Positions 29,348 through 39,854 of a stretch of 64,000 nt of DNA are shown here, piece after piece. Made by a program: the position numbers and the translations under genes. Within the stretch, counting starts at the first letter, position 1; the number at the start of each line of letters is the position of its first letter. Below the pieces are notes generated by a model, which was not told the origin of the DNA, did not search any database, and saw only the letters and a program-made list of their open reading frames with translations. This DNA comes from an uncultured Bacteroidaceae bacterium (GTDB taxonomy: Bacteria; Bacteroidota; Bacteroidia; Bacteroidales; Bacteroidaceae): NCBI GenBank assembly GCA_905234735.1, contig CAJOJA010000008.1:90625-154624 (forward strand), in the 5' to 3' direction.

Positions 29348-31339
29348 TTACTTCAATGTGGCAACACGAAGGTTAGTGACGGTGCTTCGGAAGTTGCCGG
29401 CCTTTTGGAGAGGGAAGAACAGGGTGGGGACGTACGACATCTTGGCCCCCATGTCGTAGATGACGGGACGAAAGGGTGCGTCGTCGAGCATGGTCTCGAT
29501 GCGCTGTTCAGGGGTGATGGCATATACCTCGCGACGGGAGAGCACCTGGCGTCGCTGGCCGTTGACAAAGAGGCGGGTTTCGCTATTCGTGCCCTCGATG
29601 CGGATACTGACCTTGCCCGACTGGGGCAGCGTGTAGTTGAAACGGTTCAAGTAGCCGTCACGCTCGAAGGCCAGCTTCCCCTGTTTGGGGTCACTCAGGT
29701 AGACCTTGGCATAGCTGCTCTCGGTCAAAAGGGTACCCTGTGCCTCGGCTTTGCAGTCGATGTCGAACGACAGAGCGTAGTCGTAGCCCACGTCCTCCAG
29801 CGGCAGGTTCAGCGCCTTGCCGGGCTCTAGTCGTTGCAGAGATAGCTCGCCATCGAAGCGTCCCAGTTCGTTCACTCCAGGGGCTTCGCATAGGTTTCTT
29901 CGCAACTTGTCAAATTCGGCATAGGGTAGGGTGGTCTTCTGCCCCGTCCAGCACTTTGTAGAAAGCGTCTGCATGGCGGGGAAGACGCGGTGGTGGATGT
30001 CCTTGGTGGAGATGCCGTTGCCGTAGTGGTCGTTCCACACGGCGAACATACCGCCCTCTATCTGCGGGTGCTGTTCGGGGAAGGTACGATTGCCGATGAC
30101 GGCCGGTGTCCACTTGTTGTAGAGGTACTCACAGTTCAGGTAGTCGTAGTAGTAACCAGCTGCGGGCACGATATAGACCGCTCCGTCGGGGATGGAGACC
30201 ACTTGGTAGCCGAGCTGCAACATCGAGTCAGGCTGGGCATAGCCGTTGTACCAGCAGTTCATCAGCACATCGTCCACCTGTACGGGTGTCTTGCCCTTGG
30301 CGTGGGTCAGTGCTCCCCAGAGCATAGGGTGCTTGCCGTACTGTTTTACCAACGTAAGATAATGGTCGGTGAATGCGCGGAACTGCTCCACCACCGTCTG
30401 GTTGCGATTGGAGTATTCGTCCGTGCCAATGTTCACACGGGGGCCTCGGAATACAGGTTCCTTGCCCGAGAGGTATTCGCGGAACAGCCCGTCCATGAAG
30501 GTGTAGACATCGGGGTTAGAGAGGTCGAAGTGATCCATGCCGTACTCTTTCGAGCCCAGTTCGGGACGGTAGTGCGTAAAGGCCAGCACATGGGCCGGAG
30601 CATCTATTTCGGGTACAATCTCCACATGCAGCTGTTCGGCCAACTGTTGCAGTTCGACGAACTCCTGCTTCGTATAACTGCCGTCCTTGGCCGTCAGCCC
30701 AGGGTAGGTATCGCACTCGAGGCGGAAGGCGGCCGACGTCTTGTCCCATTCGCCTCCGTAGTACTTGGGCCAACCATTGTCGTTGAGGTGAATCTGCAGG
30801 GTATTCATTTTATAATATGCCATCATGCGCACGAGATTGCGCAGATACGACATGGGGATGAACTTGCGACCCACGTCGAGCATGAAGCCGCGCAGGCGGT
30901 ACTGCGGCACATCCGTGGCCTCGCCCTGTGGCAGCAGTCCTTGTTCGAGCAGTTGTAGCAGTGTGCGAGTGGCCCAGAAGACGCCTGTCTGGCTGGGGGA
31001 TTCTATCTCTATTGTATGGCCAATCCTCATGCGATAGCCCTCGGCAGGCATGGTGTCCAACTTCTTGCACGTCAGCACGATATCGCCACGCTGGGGCTTG
31101 CCCGAAGCAATTGTCAGGCGTCCTTGGCACATCAGCGCATAGTCAGCAGCCAGTTGTTCGGCTACGGGGCGCAGTTGCTTGCTGCGCACGATGATGCGTC
31201 CGCTGGGGCTTGTGGTGCCAGTGGCACCGGTCCATGTTGTCAGTTCGGGCACTACGAAAGGTTTTGTGTTCTCTGCACTGAGGCTTGCTGCGAAGCTCAT
31301 CAGCGCGAATGCCAAAAGCGGAATCAGATTCTTTCTCAT
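29348..31339 (-). CDS. Beta-N-acetylhexosaminidase, GH20
   Basis: Signal peptide; RGFMLDVGRKFIPMSYLRNLVRMMAYYKMNTLQIHLNDN, EIDAPAHVLAFTHYRPELG, VNIGTDEYSN. Confidence 0.9.
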   Translation of the reverse strand: MRKNLIPLLAFALMSFAASLSAENTKPFVVPELTTWTGATGTTSPSGRIIVRSKQLRPVAEQLAADYALMCQGRLTIASGKPQRGDIVLTCKKLDTMPAEGYRMRIGHTIEIESPSQTGVFWATRTLLQLLEQGLLPQGEATDVPQYRLRGFMLDVGRKFIPMSYLRNLVRMMAYYKMNTLQIHLNDNGWPKYYGGEWDKTSAAFRLECDTYPGLTAKDGSYTKQEFVELQQLAEQLHVEIVPEIDAPAHVLAFTHYRPELGSKEYGMDHFDLSNPDVYTFMDGLFREYLSGKEPVFRGPRVNIGTDEYSNRNQTVVEQFRAFTDHYLTLVKQYGKHPMLWGALTHAKGKTPVQVDDVLMNCWYNGYAQPDSMLQLGYQVVSIPDGAVYIVPAAGYYYDYLNCEYLYNKWTPAVIGNRTFPEQHPQIEGGMFAVWNDHYGNGISTKDIHHRVFPAMQTLSTKCWTGQKTTLPYAEFDKLRRNLCEAPGVNELGRFDGELSLQRLEPGKALNLPLEDVGYDYALSFDIDCKAEAQGTLLTESSYAKVYLSDPKQGKLAFERDGYLNRFNYTLPQSGKVSIRIEGTNSETRLFVNGQRRQVLSRREVYAITPEQRIETMLDDAPFRPVIYDMGAKMSYVPTLFFPLQKAGNFRSTVTNLRVATLK

Positions 31340-31546
31340 ATCAGTCAAAAGGTTTATTTTACAAGCGGATTATTGGTGCGTGTTCTTCGTGCAAATATAC
31401 CTAATTTTTTCGGTACTCGTAACTCTTTTCCTCTTTTTTAAGCCAAATTCGACCTTTTTCGTGATTTATTGTCCGATTTGTTTCCTTATTTCAATATTTA
31501 TGCGTTATTTTGCACCGCTTAAACAGAAAGACTAGTCAAAATAAGC

Positions 31547-32398
31547 ATGAAAGTTATTTCTACAATTGCCGAGCTCAAGGCTGATCTGGCTCTGGCTCAT
31601 GAGAACGGCAAGACCATAGGCCTGGTGCCAACCATGGGAGCCCTGCACGAAGGGCATGCATCGCTCGTGCGCCGCAGTGTGGAGGAAAACGATGTTACCG
31701 TCGTCAGCATCTTTCTCAATCCCACTCAGTTTAACGACAAAACCGACCTGGCGAAGTATCCGCGAACGCTGGAGGCCGACTGCCGACTGCTGGAGCAGTA
31801 TGGGGCTACGATTGCCTTTGCACCCAGTGTCGAAGAGATTTATCCGGAACCCGACACGCGGCAGTTCAGCTATCCACCCACAGATAGCGTGATGGAGGGA
31901 GCTTTCCGTCCAGGCCACTTCAACGGTGTGTGTCAAATCGTGAGCAAGCTGTTCATGATGGTGGAGCCCGACCGTGCCTACTTCGGCGAGAAGGACTTCC
32001 AACAGATTGCCGTCATACGCCGCATGGTGGACGACCTGGGATTCTGCCTGCAGATTGTTCCATGCCCCGTAGTGCGCGAAGAAAGTGGACTGGCCATGAG
32101 CAGCCGGAACACACTGCTCACCGACGCGGAACGCCAGACGGCCAGCCACATCTACCAAGCCCTGCGCCGGAGCCGCGAATGGATGGAACAGGAGAGCCTC
32201 GAGAACGTCCGACAGAGAGTCGTAGCGGAAATCAACGCCGTAGACGGACTGGAAGTGCAATACTACAGCATCGTGGACGGACGCACACTGGCCGACGTCA
32301 GCGACTGGAACGAGAGTGACGACATCGTGGGGTGCATCACCGTCTACTGCGGCAGTCAGCCCATACGCTTGATAGATCACATTCGATATAAAGGATAA
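31547..32398 (+). CDS. panC: Pantoate--beta-alanine ligase
   Basis: LVPTMGALHEGHASLVRRSV, FLNPTQFN, AYFGEKDFQQIAVIRRMV. Confidence 0.96.
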   Translation: MKVISTIAELKADLALAHENGKTIGLVPTMGALHEGHASLVRRSVEENDVTVVSIFLNPTQFNDKTDLAKYPRTLEADCRLLEQYGATIAFAPSVEEIYPEPDTRQFSYPPTDSVMEGAFRPGHFNGVCQIVSKLFMMVEPDRAYFGEKDFQQIAVIRRMVDDLGFCLQIVPCPVVREESGLAMSSRNTLLTDAERQTASHIYQALRRSREWMEQESLENVRQRVVAEINAVDGLEVQYYSIVDGRTLADVSDWNESDDIVGCITVYCGSQPIRLIDHIRYKG

Positions 32399-32404
32399 AC
32401 GGCT

Positions 32405-32746
32405 ATGATGATAGAAGTCTTGAAGTCGAAACTGCACTGCGTTCGGGTCACAGAGGCAAACCTGAACTACATGGGGTCCATCACCATCGACGAGGACCTG
32501 ATGGACGCCGCAGGTCTCATTGCAGGCGAACGTGTATTTATCGTCAACAATAACAACGGCGAGCGCTTTGACACCTACATCATCAAGGGTCCACGCGCAT
32601 CGGGCTGCATCTGCCTGAACGGAGCTGCTGCACGCAAGGTACAGGTGGGCGACGTGGTCATCATCATGGCTTATGCCTCGATGGACTTTGAGGAGGCCAA
32701 GAGTTTCCAACCCAAAGTGGTCTTCCCAGAGAATAACCGAGTGTGA
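32405..32746 (+). CDS. panD: Aspartate 1-decarboxylase
   Basis: [39 protein letters not shown], adjacent to panC. Confidence 0.96.
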   Translation: MMIEVLKSKLHCVRVTEANLNYMGSITIDEDLMDAAGLIAGERVFIVNNNNGERFDTYIIKGPRASGCICLNGAAARKVQVGDVVIIMAYASMDFEEAKSFQPKVVFPENNRV

Positions 32747-32777
32747 AAGGGTAGGAGCCCCTTGTTATATGTAATAC

Positions 32778-32815
32778 AACGCGCACAGACCCATTAAGTC
32801 CGTGCGCGTTCTCTA
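32778..32815 (+). terminator. Terminator-like hairpin after panD
   Basis: AACGCGCACaGACccattaaGTCcGTGCGCGTT. Confidence 0.65.
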
Positions 32816-32846
32816 TATATCATCGACGTGTGCAGCGACAGAGGCC

Positions 32847-33491
32847 TTAGCGCGTCATAGTCCAGCCGAGCTTCAGTCCGTTGTAGTTGCCCAGCAGGCT
32901 ACTCAGGGTGTTGGTGTAGGAAGTGGAAGACATCAACCCGTTCATCACACTCAACAATTTGCTGGAGTCAAAAAGCATGTAAAGCTCTGTACCCACCACG
33001 CTGACGTAGGGACGCACAGTGGTCAGGCCAAAGGCACCCTGAATGGTCATAACACCCGAACTTGTGTCGTAGCTGTACGTTCCAGGAAATGACTTTCCGT
33101 TGCGCGTCATGGCACACGTACCGTCGCTGTTGAACGTGATGCTAGTCTTACCGGCCTGCATACCGATTCGCTTGAGCTGATTGCCCAGCGTGCTTTCAAT
33201 CTTGTCGCTGGCCACCGAGGCACCTATCTGTGCCAGGATGTTCTCACTCTCGAAGGCAACCTTCGGCTTAGCGTACGTCCAGGTGCCAACGATGCTGTTC
33301 TTGCTGGTTGTGTTGCCCAGGAGGGTGGACATCAGTGTGCCCAGCACCGTGGTGCCGGCCGAAGTGAGTACGCTTGTGGTTGCGTTGTTTGTTGTGGTGC
33401 CGGAGGGCAATGTACCCGTGGTGCCAATGCCGCAGCCACTGAACACTAACGATGCTCCAAGCAGAGCTGAAAGAAATAGATTTCTTTTCAT
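32847..33491 (-). CDS. DUF4923-like lipoprotein
   Basis: Lipobox ASLVFSGC; SIVGTWTYAKPKVAFESENILAQIGASVASDKIESTL. Confidence 0.7.
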   Translation of the reverse strand: MKRNLFLSALLGASLVFSGCGIGTTGTLPSGTTTNNATTSVLTSAGTTVLGTLMSTLLGNTTSKNSIVGTWTYAKPKVAFESENILAQIGASVASDKIESTLGNQLKRIGMQAGKTSITFNSDGTCAMTRNGKSFPGTYSYDTSSGVMTIQGAFGLTTVRPYVSVVGTELYMLFDSSKLLSVMNGLMSSTSYTNTLSSLLGNYNGLKLGWTMTR

Positions 33492-33502
33492 AATTTATTG
33501 GT

Positions 33503-34408
33503 TTATTGCTTATTAAATAAATTGATAAAATCAGTAGGATAGGGGGTCTCAAACTTCATTGGCTGGCCCGTAGCCGGATGGTAGAGATAGAGGCGGAAAG
33601 CATGTAGACAGAGGCGGTAGAGAGGATTCTGCGTGCTGCCATACTTATTGTCGCCACATACGGGATGGCCCAAATCGGACATGTGAACGCGTATCTGATT
33701 CTTGCGACCCGTTTCTAAACGTAGCTCCACGAGCGAATATCTTTCGGTGGTCTTCAGCACGTGATAATGCGTGACGGCAAACTTGCCACCGTTGTCTGTC
33801 GGACTGCTGTAGGTGATGCACGCCTTATTGTCCTTCAACCAACTCTCCACAGTTCCGCCTTCGCGCTCCATCTGTCCGCCGACAACCGCAATGTAACGAC
33901 GGTCATACACACGATTCTTCCAGTTGCGCTCCAAAGTTTGTGCAGCTTCGATGCTTTTGGCATAAACCATCAGTCCGCTTGTTTCGCGATCCAACCGGTG
34001 AACCACATGCGCATGACACTTGAAATGGCGACGCTGGAAGTATTCATCGAGAATCGTCTTCACGCAGAATTGTTTCGCGGTGGCTGCCATAGAGAGAATG
34101 CCAGGAGCCTTTTCAATGACAATGATGTCCTTGTCCTCGTAGACAATCTTTATCCATTTGCTTTCCAATTCCGTCTTACGACGATGCTTGCTGACCTGAA
34201 CCTTCATGCCCGGCTTCAGCGGAAAATTATATTGTGTCACAAGTTTTCGATCGACGGAGACACCATGTCCCTGCAGGATATCCTTCACCTTATTGCGGCT
34301 GATGCCGTTCAACTCAGTCATCAGAAAGTCCATCAGCGGCATTTCTCTCTGCACCTCATATTCGTTATATTTGGTGGCTGCGTACTGTTCGCCCGTCAAA
34401 TTCTTCAT
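33503..34408 (-). CDS. RluA-family pseudouridine synthase
   Basis: HVVHRLDRETSGLMVYAKS; N-terminal S4-like domain; LETGRKNQIRVHMSDLGHPVCGDNKYG. Confidence 0.92.
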   Translation of the reverse strand: MKNLTGEQYAATKYNEYEVQREMPLMDFLMTELNGISRNKVKDILQGHGVSVDRKLVTQYNFPLKPGMKVQVSKHRRKTELESKWIKIVYEDKDIIVIEKAPGILSMAATAKQFCVKTILDEYFQRRHFKCHAHVVHRLDRETSGLMVYAKSIEAAQTLERNWKNRVYDRRYIAVVGGQMEREGGTVESWLKDNKACITYSSPTDNGGKFAVTHYHVLKTTERYSLVELRLETGRKNQIRVHMSDLGHPVCGDNKYGSTQNPLYRLCLHAFRLYLYHPATGQPMKFETPYPTDFINLFNKQ

Positions 34409-34431
34409 ATATATTGGAATCTCTGTTATGT

Positions 34432-35049
34432 TTAATCACATTCTTCCGATTCTAATTCCACAGTTACCCCTCTCACCTGCGACAAACGATTTACAAGGTT
34501 GACAACTTCGCTCTTTCGTATCTGAAGTTTCATGATGCATGTAAGTTGAAAATCCTGTTGTAGAATTCGTGGATTGGTTTCTTTTACGACACGCATGACA
34601 TCGTTCATCAGCGGATATTCAAAGCTCACACTAAGCTGGACATCAACGGTACGTTCTTCGATTTGCGCTGCAGCAATGGCGTCTATGGTGGCTTGCTTGT
34701 AGGCATTCGTGAGCCCACTCGTGCCCAGCTTGATACCTCCGAAGTATCGAACCACGATAATTAGGATGTCTGTCAGCTCGCTCTTATTGATTTGTCCCAA
34801 AATGGGTTTTCCCGCCGTACCGGAAGGTTCGCCATTGTCTACAGCACGGAAATTCTCGCGACGATGCCCGAGCATGTATGCGTAACAGACATGTCGGGCA
34901 TCGTAGTATTCACGTTCGTACCGTTGTACCAGTTCTTTGACGGCGTCGGTCGATTCTACATGGAACGCAAATGCAAGAAACTTTGAGCGCTTCTCGCTAT
35001 ATTCTCCAGAACTTGAACCGGCAATGGTAAAGTACGAATCGGTCATCAA
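34432..35049 (-). CDS. YigZ/IMPACT family protein
   Basis: GEPSGTAGKPILGQI, VVRYFGGIKLGTSGLTNAYKQA. Confidence 0.9.
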   Translation of the reverse strand: MMTDSYFTIAGSSSGEYSEKRSKFLAFAFHVESTDAVKELVQRYEREYYDARHVCYAYMLGHRRENFRAVDNGEPSGTAGKPILGQINKSELTDILIIVVRYFGGIKLGTSGLTNAYKQATIDAIAAAQIEERTVDVQLSVSFEYPLMNDVMRVVKETNPRILQQDFQLTCIMKLQIRKSEVVNLVNRLSQVRGVTVELESEECD

Positions 35050-35078
35050 CTCAATAAGCGGTCGTCAACTCTACAATA

Positions 35079-36326
35079 TCAACTCAGCTTATGTACAACA
35101 AGACCGCTGCGCAGTTTGGGTTCAAACCAAGTGGCCTTCGGAGGCATAATCTTACCGCTGTCAGCTATGTCCATAATCTCCTGCATGGAGACGGGATACA
35201 GAGCCAGGGCCATCTTCATCTCACCCGAGTCTACACGGCGCTCAAGTTCCTCGTAACCACGAAGTCCTCCAACGAAATCAATGCGTTTATCGCCACGTAA
35301 ATCAGTAATATTGAGCAATTTGTCAAGTATCAGACTGCTGCTTACGCTGACGTCGAGTCCTCCGATGGGGTCACTGTCGTCGGCCAAGCCCTCGTGGAGG
35401 GTCAGCAGATACCAGTAACCATCGAGATAAAGAGAGAATTGGTGCTTGCGAGCTGGATGGCGACGTTCCTTACCACAGCATTCAATGTCGAAGTCTTCGG
35501 CCAGTGCAGCCAGAAACTCCTCGGGAGTGCGACCGTTCAGATCCTTCACCACACGATTGTAGTCGAGGATGGTGAGCTGGCTGGCCTGGAAAGCCACAGC
35601 CATGAAGTAGTTGTACTCCTCGTCGCCACGGTGGTTGGGGTTCTGCTTGGCCTTTTCTGCGCCCACAAGAGCAGCAGCTGCAGAGCGGTGATGCCCGTCG
35701 GCTATGTAGAGAGAAGGCATCTTGCGGAACTCCTCGGTGATGGTGGCAATGTCAGCAGCATCACTGATGATCCAAAGTTTATGGCCAAAGCCGTCGATGG
35801 GCGCAATGAAGTCGTACTCCGGCTCTGTGGCGGCATAGCGCATGATAAGTTGGTCGAGTACGGCATTGTCGGGATAAGCAAAGAAGACGGGTTCCATGTT
35901 GGCATTGTTCACGCGTACGTGTTTCATGCGGTCTTCTTCCTTGTCGCGACGGGTAAGTTCGTGCTTCTTGATGACGCCGTTCATGTAGTCATCCACGAGA
36001 GCACCGATTACGAGACCATACTGTGTCTTACCGTTCATCGTCTGAGCATAGATATAGTAGTGGTCGTCCTTGTCCTGTACGAGCCATCCGTTGTCTTGGA
36101 ACTTCTGGAACTGTCGTGCAGCCTCCTCATAGACACGTGGATCATACTCGCTGGTCCCCATGGGGAAATTGATTTCGGGCTTGATGATGTGGTAGAGCGA
36201 CATCTCGTTGTCGCCAGCCTCTACCCTAGCCTCTTCGCTTTCCAAAACGTCGTATGGGCGGCTTTCCACTTGCTCAACCAAATCTTTGGGTGGGCGTAAT
36301 CCCTTGAAAGGTTTAATCGTTGCCAT
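35079..36326 (-). CDS. DUF1015 family protein
   Basis: 415 aa; KGLRPPKDLVEQVESRPYDVL; YIADGHHRSAAA; co-directional with serA-serC. Confidence 0.9.
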   Translation of the reverse strand: MATIKPFKGLRPPKDLVEQVESRPYDVLESEEARVEAGDNEMSLYHIIKPEINFPMGTSEYDPRVYEEAARQFQKFQDNGWLVQDKDDHYYIYAQTMNGKTQYGLVIGALVDDYMNGVIKKHELTRRDKEEDRMKHVRVNNANMEPVFFAYPDNAVLDQLIMRYAATEPEYDFIAPIDGFGHKLWIISDAADIATITEEFRKMPSLYIADGHHRSAAAALVGAEKAKQNPNHRGDEEYNYFMAVAFQASQLTILDYNRVVKDLNGRTPEEFLAALAEDFDIECCGKERRHPARKHQFSLYLDGYWYLLTLHEGLADDSDPIGGLDVSVSSSLILDKLLNITDLRGDKRIDFVGGLRGYEELERRVDSGEMKMALALYPVSMQEIMDIADSGKIMPPKATWFEPKLRSGLVVHKLS

Positions 36327-36356
36327 AGTATTTTTTAAGGATTTAAAGGGGAGTTT

Positions 36357-37274
36357 TTAGTTAAGTTTAAACTTCGTGATACCTTGCTCCAGGAAACCGA
36401 CAATCTGGTTGGCGGCAGCAATGCCGGCATTGACGTTAGCCTCTGCCGTCTGTGCACCCATCTTCTTCGGTGTGGCGAAGTAGCGTCCGGCAGCCTTCTC
36501 GACAAACTCAGCATCGAGGTCGGGCTTGATGTCGGTCAGGTACTTCAGGTCAGCACGCTCCTGCATGAGTTTCAACAGACCCGGCTCATCGATGACTTCC
36601 TTGCGGGCGGTGTTCACAAGGATACCACCTTTCTTCAGTTTACCCACCAAGTCGTAGTTGATGCTCTGGCGGGTCTCAGCTGTTGCAGGGATATGCAGAC
36701 TGACGATGTCGCACTGCTCGAAGAGCTGCTCCTGACAATCTGCAGCCTCGACCCCAGCCTGCTCGATTACATCCTTCGGGCAGAATGCGTCGTAGGCCAT
36801 CACCTTCATGCCAAATCCCTTGGCGATGCGTGCCACGTTGCGACCTACGTTACCGAAGGCCAGGATACCCAATTTCTTGCCCAGCAATTCTGTGCCGCTG
36901 GTACCATTAAAGAAGTTGCGTACTCCATAGACAAGCATTCCGAATACGAGTTCGGCCACAGAGTTGGCGTTCTGTCCAGGAGTGTTCATGGCCACTACAT
37001 TGTGAGCGGTGCATGCTTCCAGATCGAGGTTGTCGAAACCAGCGCCAGCGCGAACCACAATCTCAAGCTGTTTGGCAGCGGCAACCACCTCGGCATCAAC
37101 CTTGTCCGAGCGAACAATCAGTGCGTCGGCATCCTTCACTGCATCCAGGAATTGTGCCTTCTCAGTATATTTCTCCAACAGGGCAAGTTCGTAGCCGGCC
37201 TTGTCCGTCACCTCACGAATGCCATCGACAGCAACCTTGCTGAATGGCTTTTCTGTAGCAATCAGTACTTTCAT
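36357..37274 (-). CDS. serA: D-3-phosphoglycerate dehydrogenase
   Basis: VRAGAGFDNLDLEA, LGKKLGILAFGNVGRNVARIAKGFGM, VNTARKEVID. Confidence 0.93.
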   Translation of the reverse strand: MKVLIATEKPFSKVAVDGIREVTDKAGYELALLEKYTEKAQFLDAVKDADALIVRSDKVDAEVVAAAKQLEIVVRAGAGFDNLDLEACTAHNVVAMNTPGQNANSVAELVFGMLVYGVRNFFNGTSGTELLGKKLGILAFGNVGRNVARIAKGFGMKVMAYDAFCPKDVIEQAGVEAADCQEQLFEQCDIVSLHIPATAETRQSINYDLVGKLKKGGILVNTARKEVIDEPGLLKLMQERADLKYLTDIKPDLDAEFVEKAAGRYFATPKKMGAQTAEANVNAGIAAANQIVGFLEQGITKFKLN

Positions 37275-37285
37275 TCCTTATTATA

Positions 37286-38353
37286 TTAATGCAACTTCTC
37301 AAATTCCTGCATACAGGCAACCAAGGCATTCACGCCTTCCATATCCATAGCGTTGTAGCAGCTGGCACGGAAACCGCCAACGGAACGATGTCCCTTGATA
37401 CCCACCATGCCGCGCTCTGTAGCGAACTGCATGAAGTCGGCCTCTAGTTCCTTGTACTCGTCGTTCATTACGAAGCAGAGGTTCATCACCGAACGGTCTT
37501 CCACGGCCACTGTGCCGCGGAACAGCTTGTTGCGGTCAATCTCACCGTAAACCACCTTTGCTCGCTCCAGTGCGCGGCGTTCCATCTCCTTCACACCGCC
37601 GCACTTCTTGATCCACTTCAGGGTCTGCAGGGCGCAATAGATAGGCACCGTGGGAGGTGTGTTGAACATAGAACCACCCTTGATGTGGGTGCGATAGTCG
37701 AGCATGGTGGGAATCTGACGGCTCACCTTGCCCAGACAGTCGTCCTTTACAATGACGAAGGTAACACCTGCCATCGAGAGGTTCTTCTGAGCACCACCGT
37801 AGATAAGATTGTACTTCGACACATCGATGGGGCGCGAAAAGATGTCCGACGACATGTCAGCAACCATAGGTACGGGGCTGTCCAGTTCCTTGCGAATCTC
37901 GGTACCGTAGATGGTATTGTTCGTAGTGATGTGGAAATAGTCAGCATCCGTGGGGATGACGAAATCCTTGGGAATGTACGAGTAGATGCTTTCGGCAGAG
38001 CTGGCGACCTCGACAGTTTCGCCAAACAGCTTGGCCTCGGCCAGCGCTTTCTTGGCCCATACACCCGTGTTCAGGTAGGCGGCCTTATGCTCCAACAGGT
38101 TATAGGGAACCATGCAGAACTGCAGGCTTGCACCGCCTCCGAGGAAGAGCACGCTGTAGCCCTCGGGGATGTCCAGAAGCTCCTTGAACAGGGCTACCGT
38201 CTCGTCCACAACGGGTTGGAAATTCTTAGCACGGTGGCTCATTTCCATCAAACTGAGTCCGCTACCTTCAAAGTCGAGACAGGCAGCAGCTGTGGCCTCC
38301 ATTACCTCTTTGGGCAACTTCGAGGGGCCTGCATTGAAATTGTACTTCTTCAT
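37286..38353 (-). CDS. serC: Phosphoserine aminotransferase
   Basis: [61 protein letters not shown]. Confidence 0.96.
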   Translation of the reverse strand: MKKYNFNAGPSKLPKEVMEATAAACLDFEGSGLSLMEMSHRAKNFQPVVDETVALFKELLDIPEGYSVLFLGGGASLQFCMVPYNLLEHKAAYLNTGVWAKKALAEAKLFGETVEVASSAESIYSYIPKDFVIPTDADYFHITTNNTIYGTEIRKELDSPVPMVADMSSDIFSRPIDVSKYNLIYGGAQKNLSMAGVTFVIVKDDCLGKVSRQIPTMLDYRTHIKGGSMFNTPPTVPIYCALQTLKWIKKCGGVKEMERRALERAKVVYGEIDRNKLFRGTVAVEDRSVMNLCFVMNDEYKELEADFMQFATERGMVGIKGHRSVGGFRASCYNAMDMEGVNALVACMQEFEKLH

Positions 38354-38397
38354 AGTCGTAGAATGTTTATGTATGCTTGGTTTATAGTTTTACCCCA

Positions 38398-38429
38398 CAA
38401 ATGTACAAAAAAACTTTAATTGCTCCAAA
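38398..38429 (-). promoter_or_regulatory. Promoter TTTG-N20-TACATTTG for serC
   Basis: On + strand CAAATGTA 38398-38405, 20 bp, CAAA 38426-38429. Confidence 0.7.
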
Positions 38430-38486
38430 CGAAACAAGCAAGAAATGCAAGCGTAGCGATTACATCTTTATTTTTACGTGCGCGCG

Positions 38487-39797
38487 TCAAGCTTTTACGC
38501 GTTCTATTATGGTTTTCATGCCCTTGATCTTCTGTCCGCGCAGGCGTTTCAGCATGTCATTCACATAGCTTCGGGATATGGCCACATAGCTGTAGTGGTC
38601 GCGCACGTCAATGCGTCCCACATTCTCCTTGTCCAGACCGCCCACCTTCATCAGGAATCCGGCAATGTCACCTCGCGAGAGTTTGTCTCGCTTGCCCTTA
38701 CCGATGTAGAGGCAATCCCACACTGGGGGCTGGGGGTTCCGACTTTGTGACAGAGCGTCGTATGGCGTCAGCTGTCGAGCATAGTCGGGCAACTGCTCTT
38801 CTGGCCCCAGAATAGTGAACGCCCTACCCTCTTGGTCCCAGCGAGCCGTTCGTCCGTTGCGGTGGATGTAAGCCTCCTTATTCAGCGGCAGATGATAGTG
38901 TACGACGTTGTCCAGTTCGGGTATGTCCAATCCGCGACTGGCTAAGTCCGTGCTTACAAGAATGTTGGCCGAGCCGCCAACGAAGCGATACAGGGCGCGC
39001 TCGCGCTCGCGCTGTTCCAGTCCTCCGTGAAGCACAGAAACGTAGAACCCCTCCTCGTGCAGGAACTTCCCTACGCGCTCAGCACTATCGCGGAAACCCA
39101 CGAAGACAAGCGACGTCTCTGTCCCTCGAGAGAGGAGCAGATTGCGCAGGGTCTCCAACTTGTCCTTTTGAGGCGAATGGATAACATATTCCACTATACG
39201 TTCGCCTTGCGGAGCATCTTCGTCCAGATAGTCAAGACGCTTGTACTCAGGCAGGAAACGCGTTATCTCGGGGTTGTCGGTGGCCGATAGTAGCACGCGC
39301 CGCCGTATGTTGAGTAGATACTGGAGGACCTGTTTCATCTCTTCACGAAAGCCCAGTTCCAGACATTTGTCAAACTCGTCGATGACGAGCGTACGGATGG
39401 TCTTAGTGTCAATATTACCCTTTCGCAGATGGTCTAGTAATCTTCCGGGGGTGCCAATAATAAGGTGTGGTTGCGTTCCACGTATGGAACGATGCTCTTC
39501 CATAGTAGGACGTCCGCCGTAGACAGCCAGGGCACGACAGTCGCTACCCAGTTGCTTTACCACCTGTTGTATCTGCATGGCCAGTTCGCGGCTGGGGACG
39601 ATGATGAGCGCCTGCGGCTCGTTGCCCTCGTTCTTCATCTCCTCAAGTAGGGGGAGCAGGAAGGCCAGTGTCTTGCCACTTCCCGTGGGACTCAGCAGAA
39701 CCATGTTGTCCGACTTTCGATATACCTGCATGAACTCCTGTTGCATAGCGTTCAGGACGTCGATGCCGATGTGCTGTAAGTTGTACCTCATACCCAT
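38487..39797 (-). CDS. DEAD-box RNA helicase
   Basis: LLSPTGSGKTLAFLLPLL, VPSRELAMQ, VIDEFDKCLE (DEFD), SATDNPEI, HRNGRTARWDQEG. Confidence 0.93.
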   Translation of the reverse strand: MGMRYNLQHIGIDVLNAMQQEFMQVYRKSDNMVLLSPTGSGKTLAFLLPLLEEMKNEGNEPQALIIVPSRELAMQIQQVVKQLGSDCRALAVYGGRPTMEEHRSIRGTQPHLIIGTPGRLLDHLRKGNIDTKTIRTLVIDEFDKCLELGFREEMKQVLQYLLNIRRRVLLSATDNPEITRFLPEYKRLDYLDEDAPQGERIVEYVIHSPQKDKLETLRNLLLSRGTETSLVFVGFRDSAERVGKFLHEEGFYVSVLHGGLEQRERERALYRFVGGSANILVSTDLASRGLDIPELDNVVHYHLPLNKEAYIHRNGRTARWDQEGRAFTILGPEEQLPDYARQLTPYDALSQSRNPQPPVWDCLYIGKGKRDKLSRGDIAGFLMKVGGLDKENVGRIDVRDHYSYVAISRSYVNDMLKRLRGQKIKGMKTIIERVKA

Positions 39798-39854
39798 TTT
39801 ATATAGTAAGGGGGGCTCCCCGATATGTGAAGTCCCCCTGTTCCTATTCCTTGT

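Noticed and set aside
29990-30958. 322-aa plus ORF opposite GH20
   Set aside because: Antisense shadow of the hexosaminidase; no motifs
31532-32710. 392-aa minus ORF opposite panC-panD
   Set aside because: Spans two well-supported genes on the other strand
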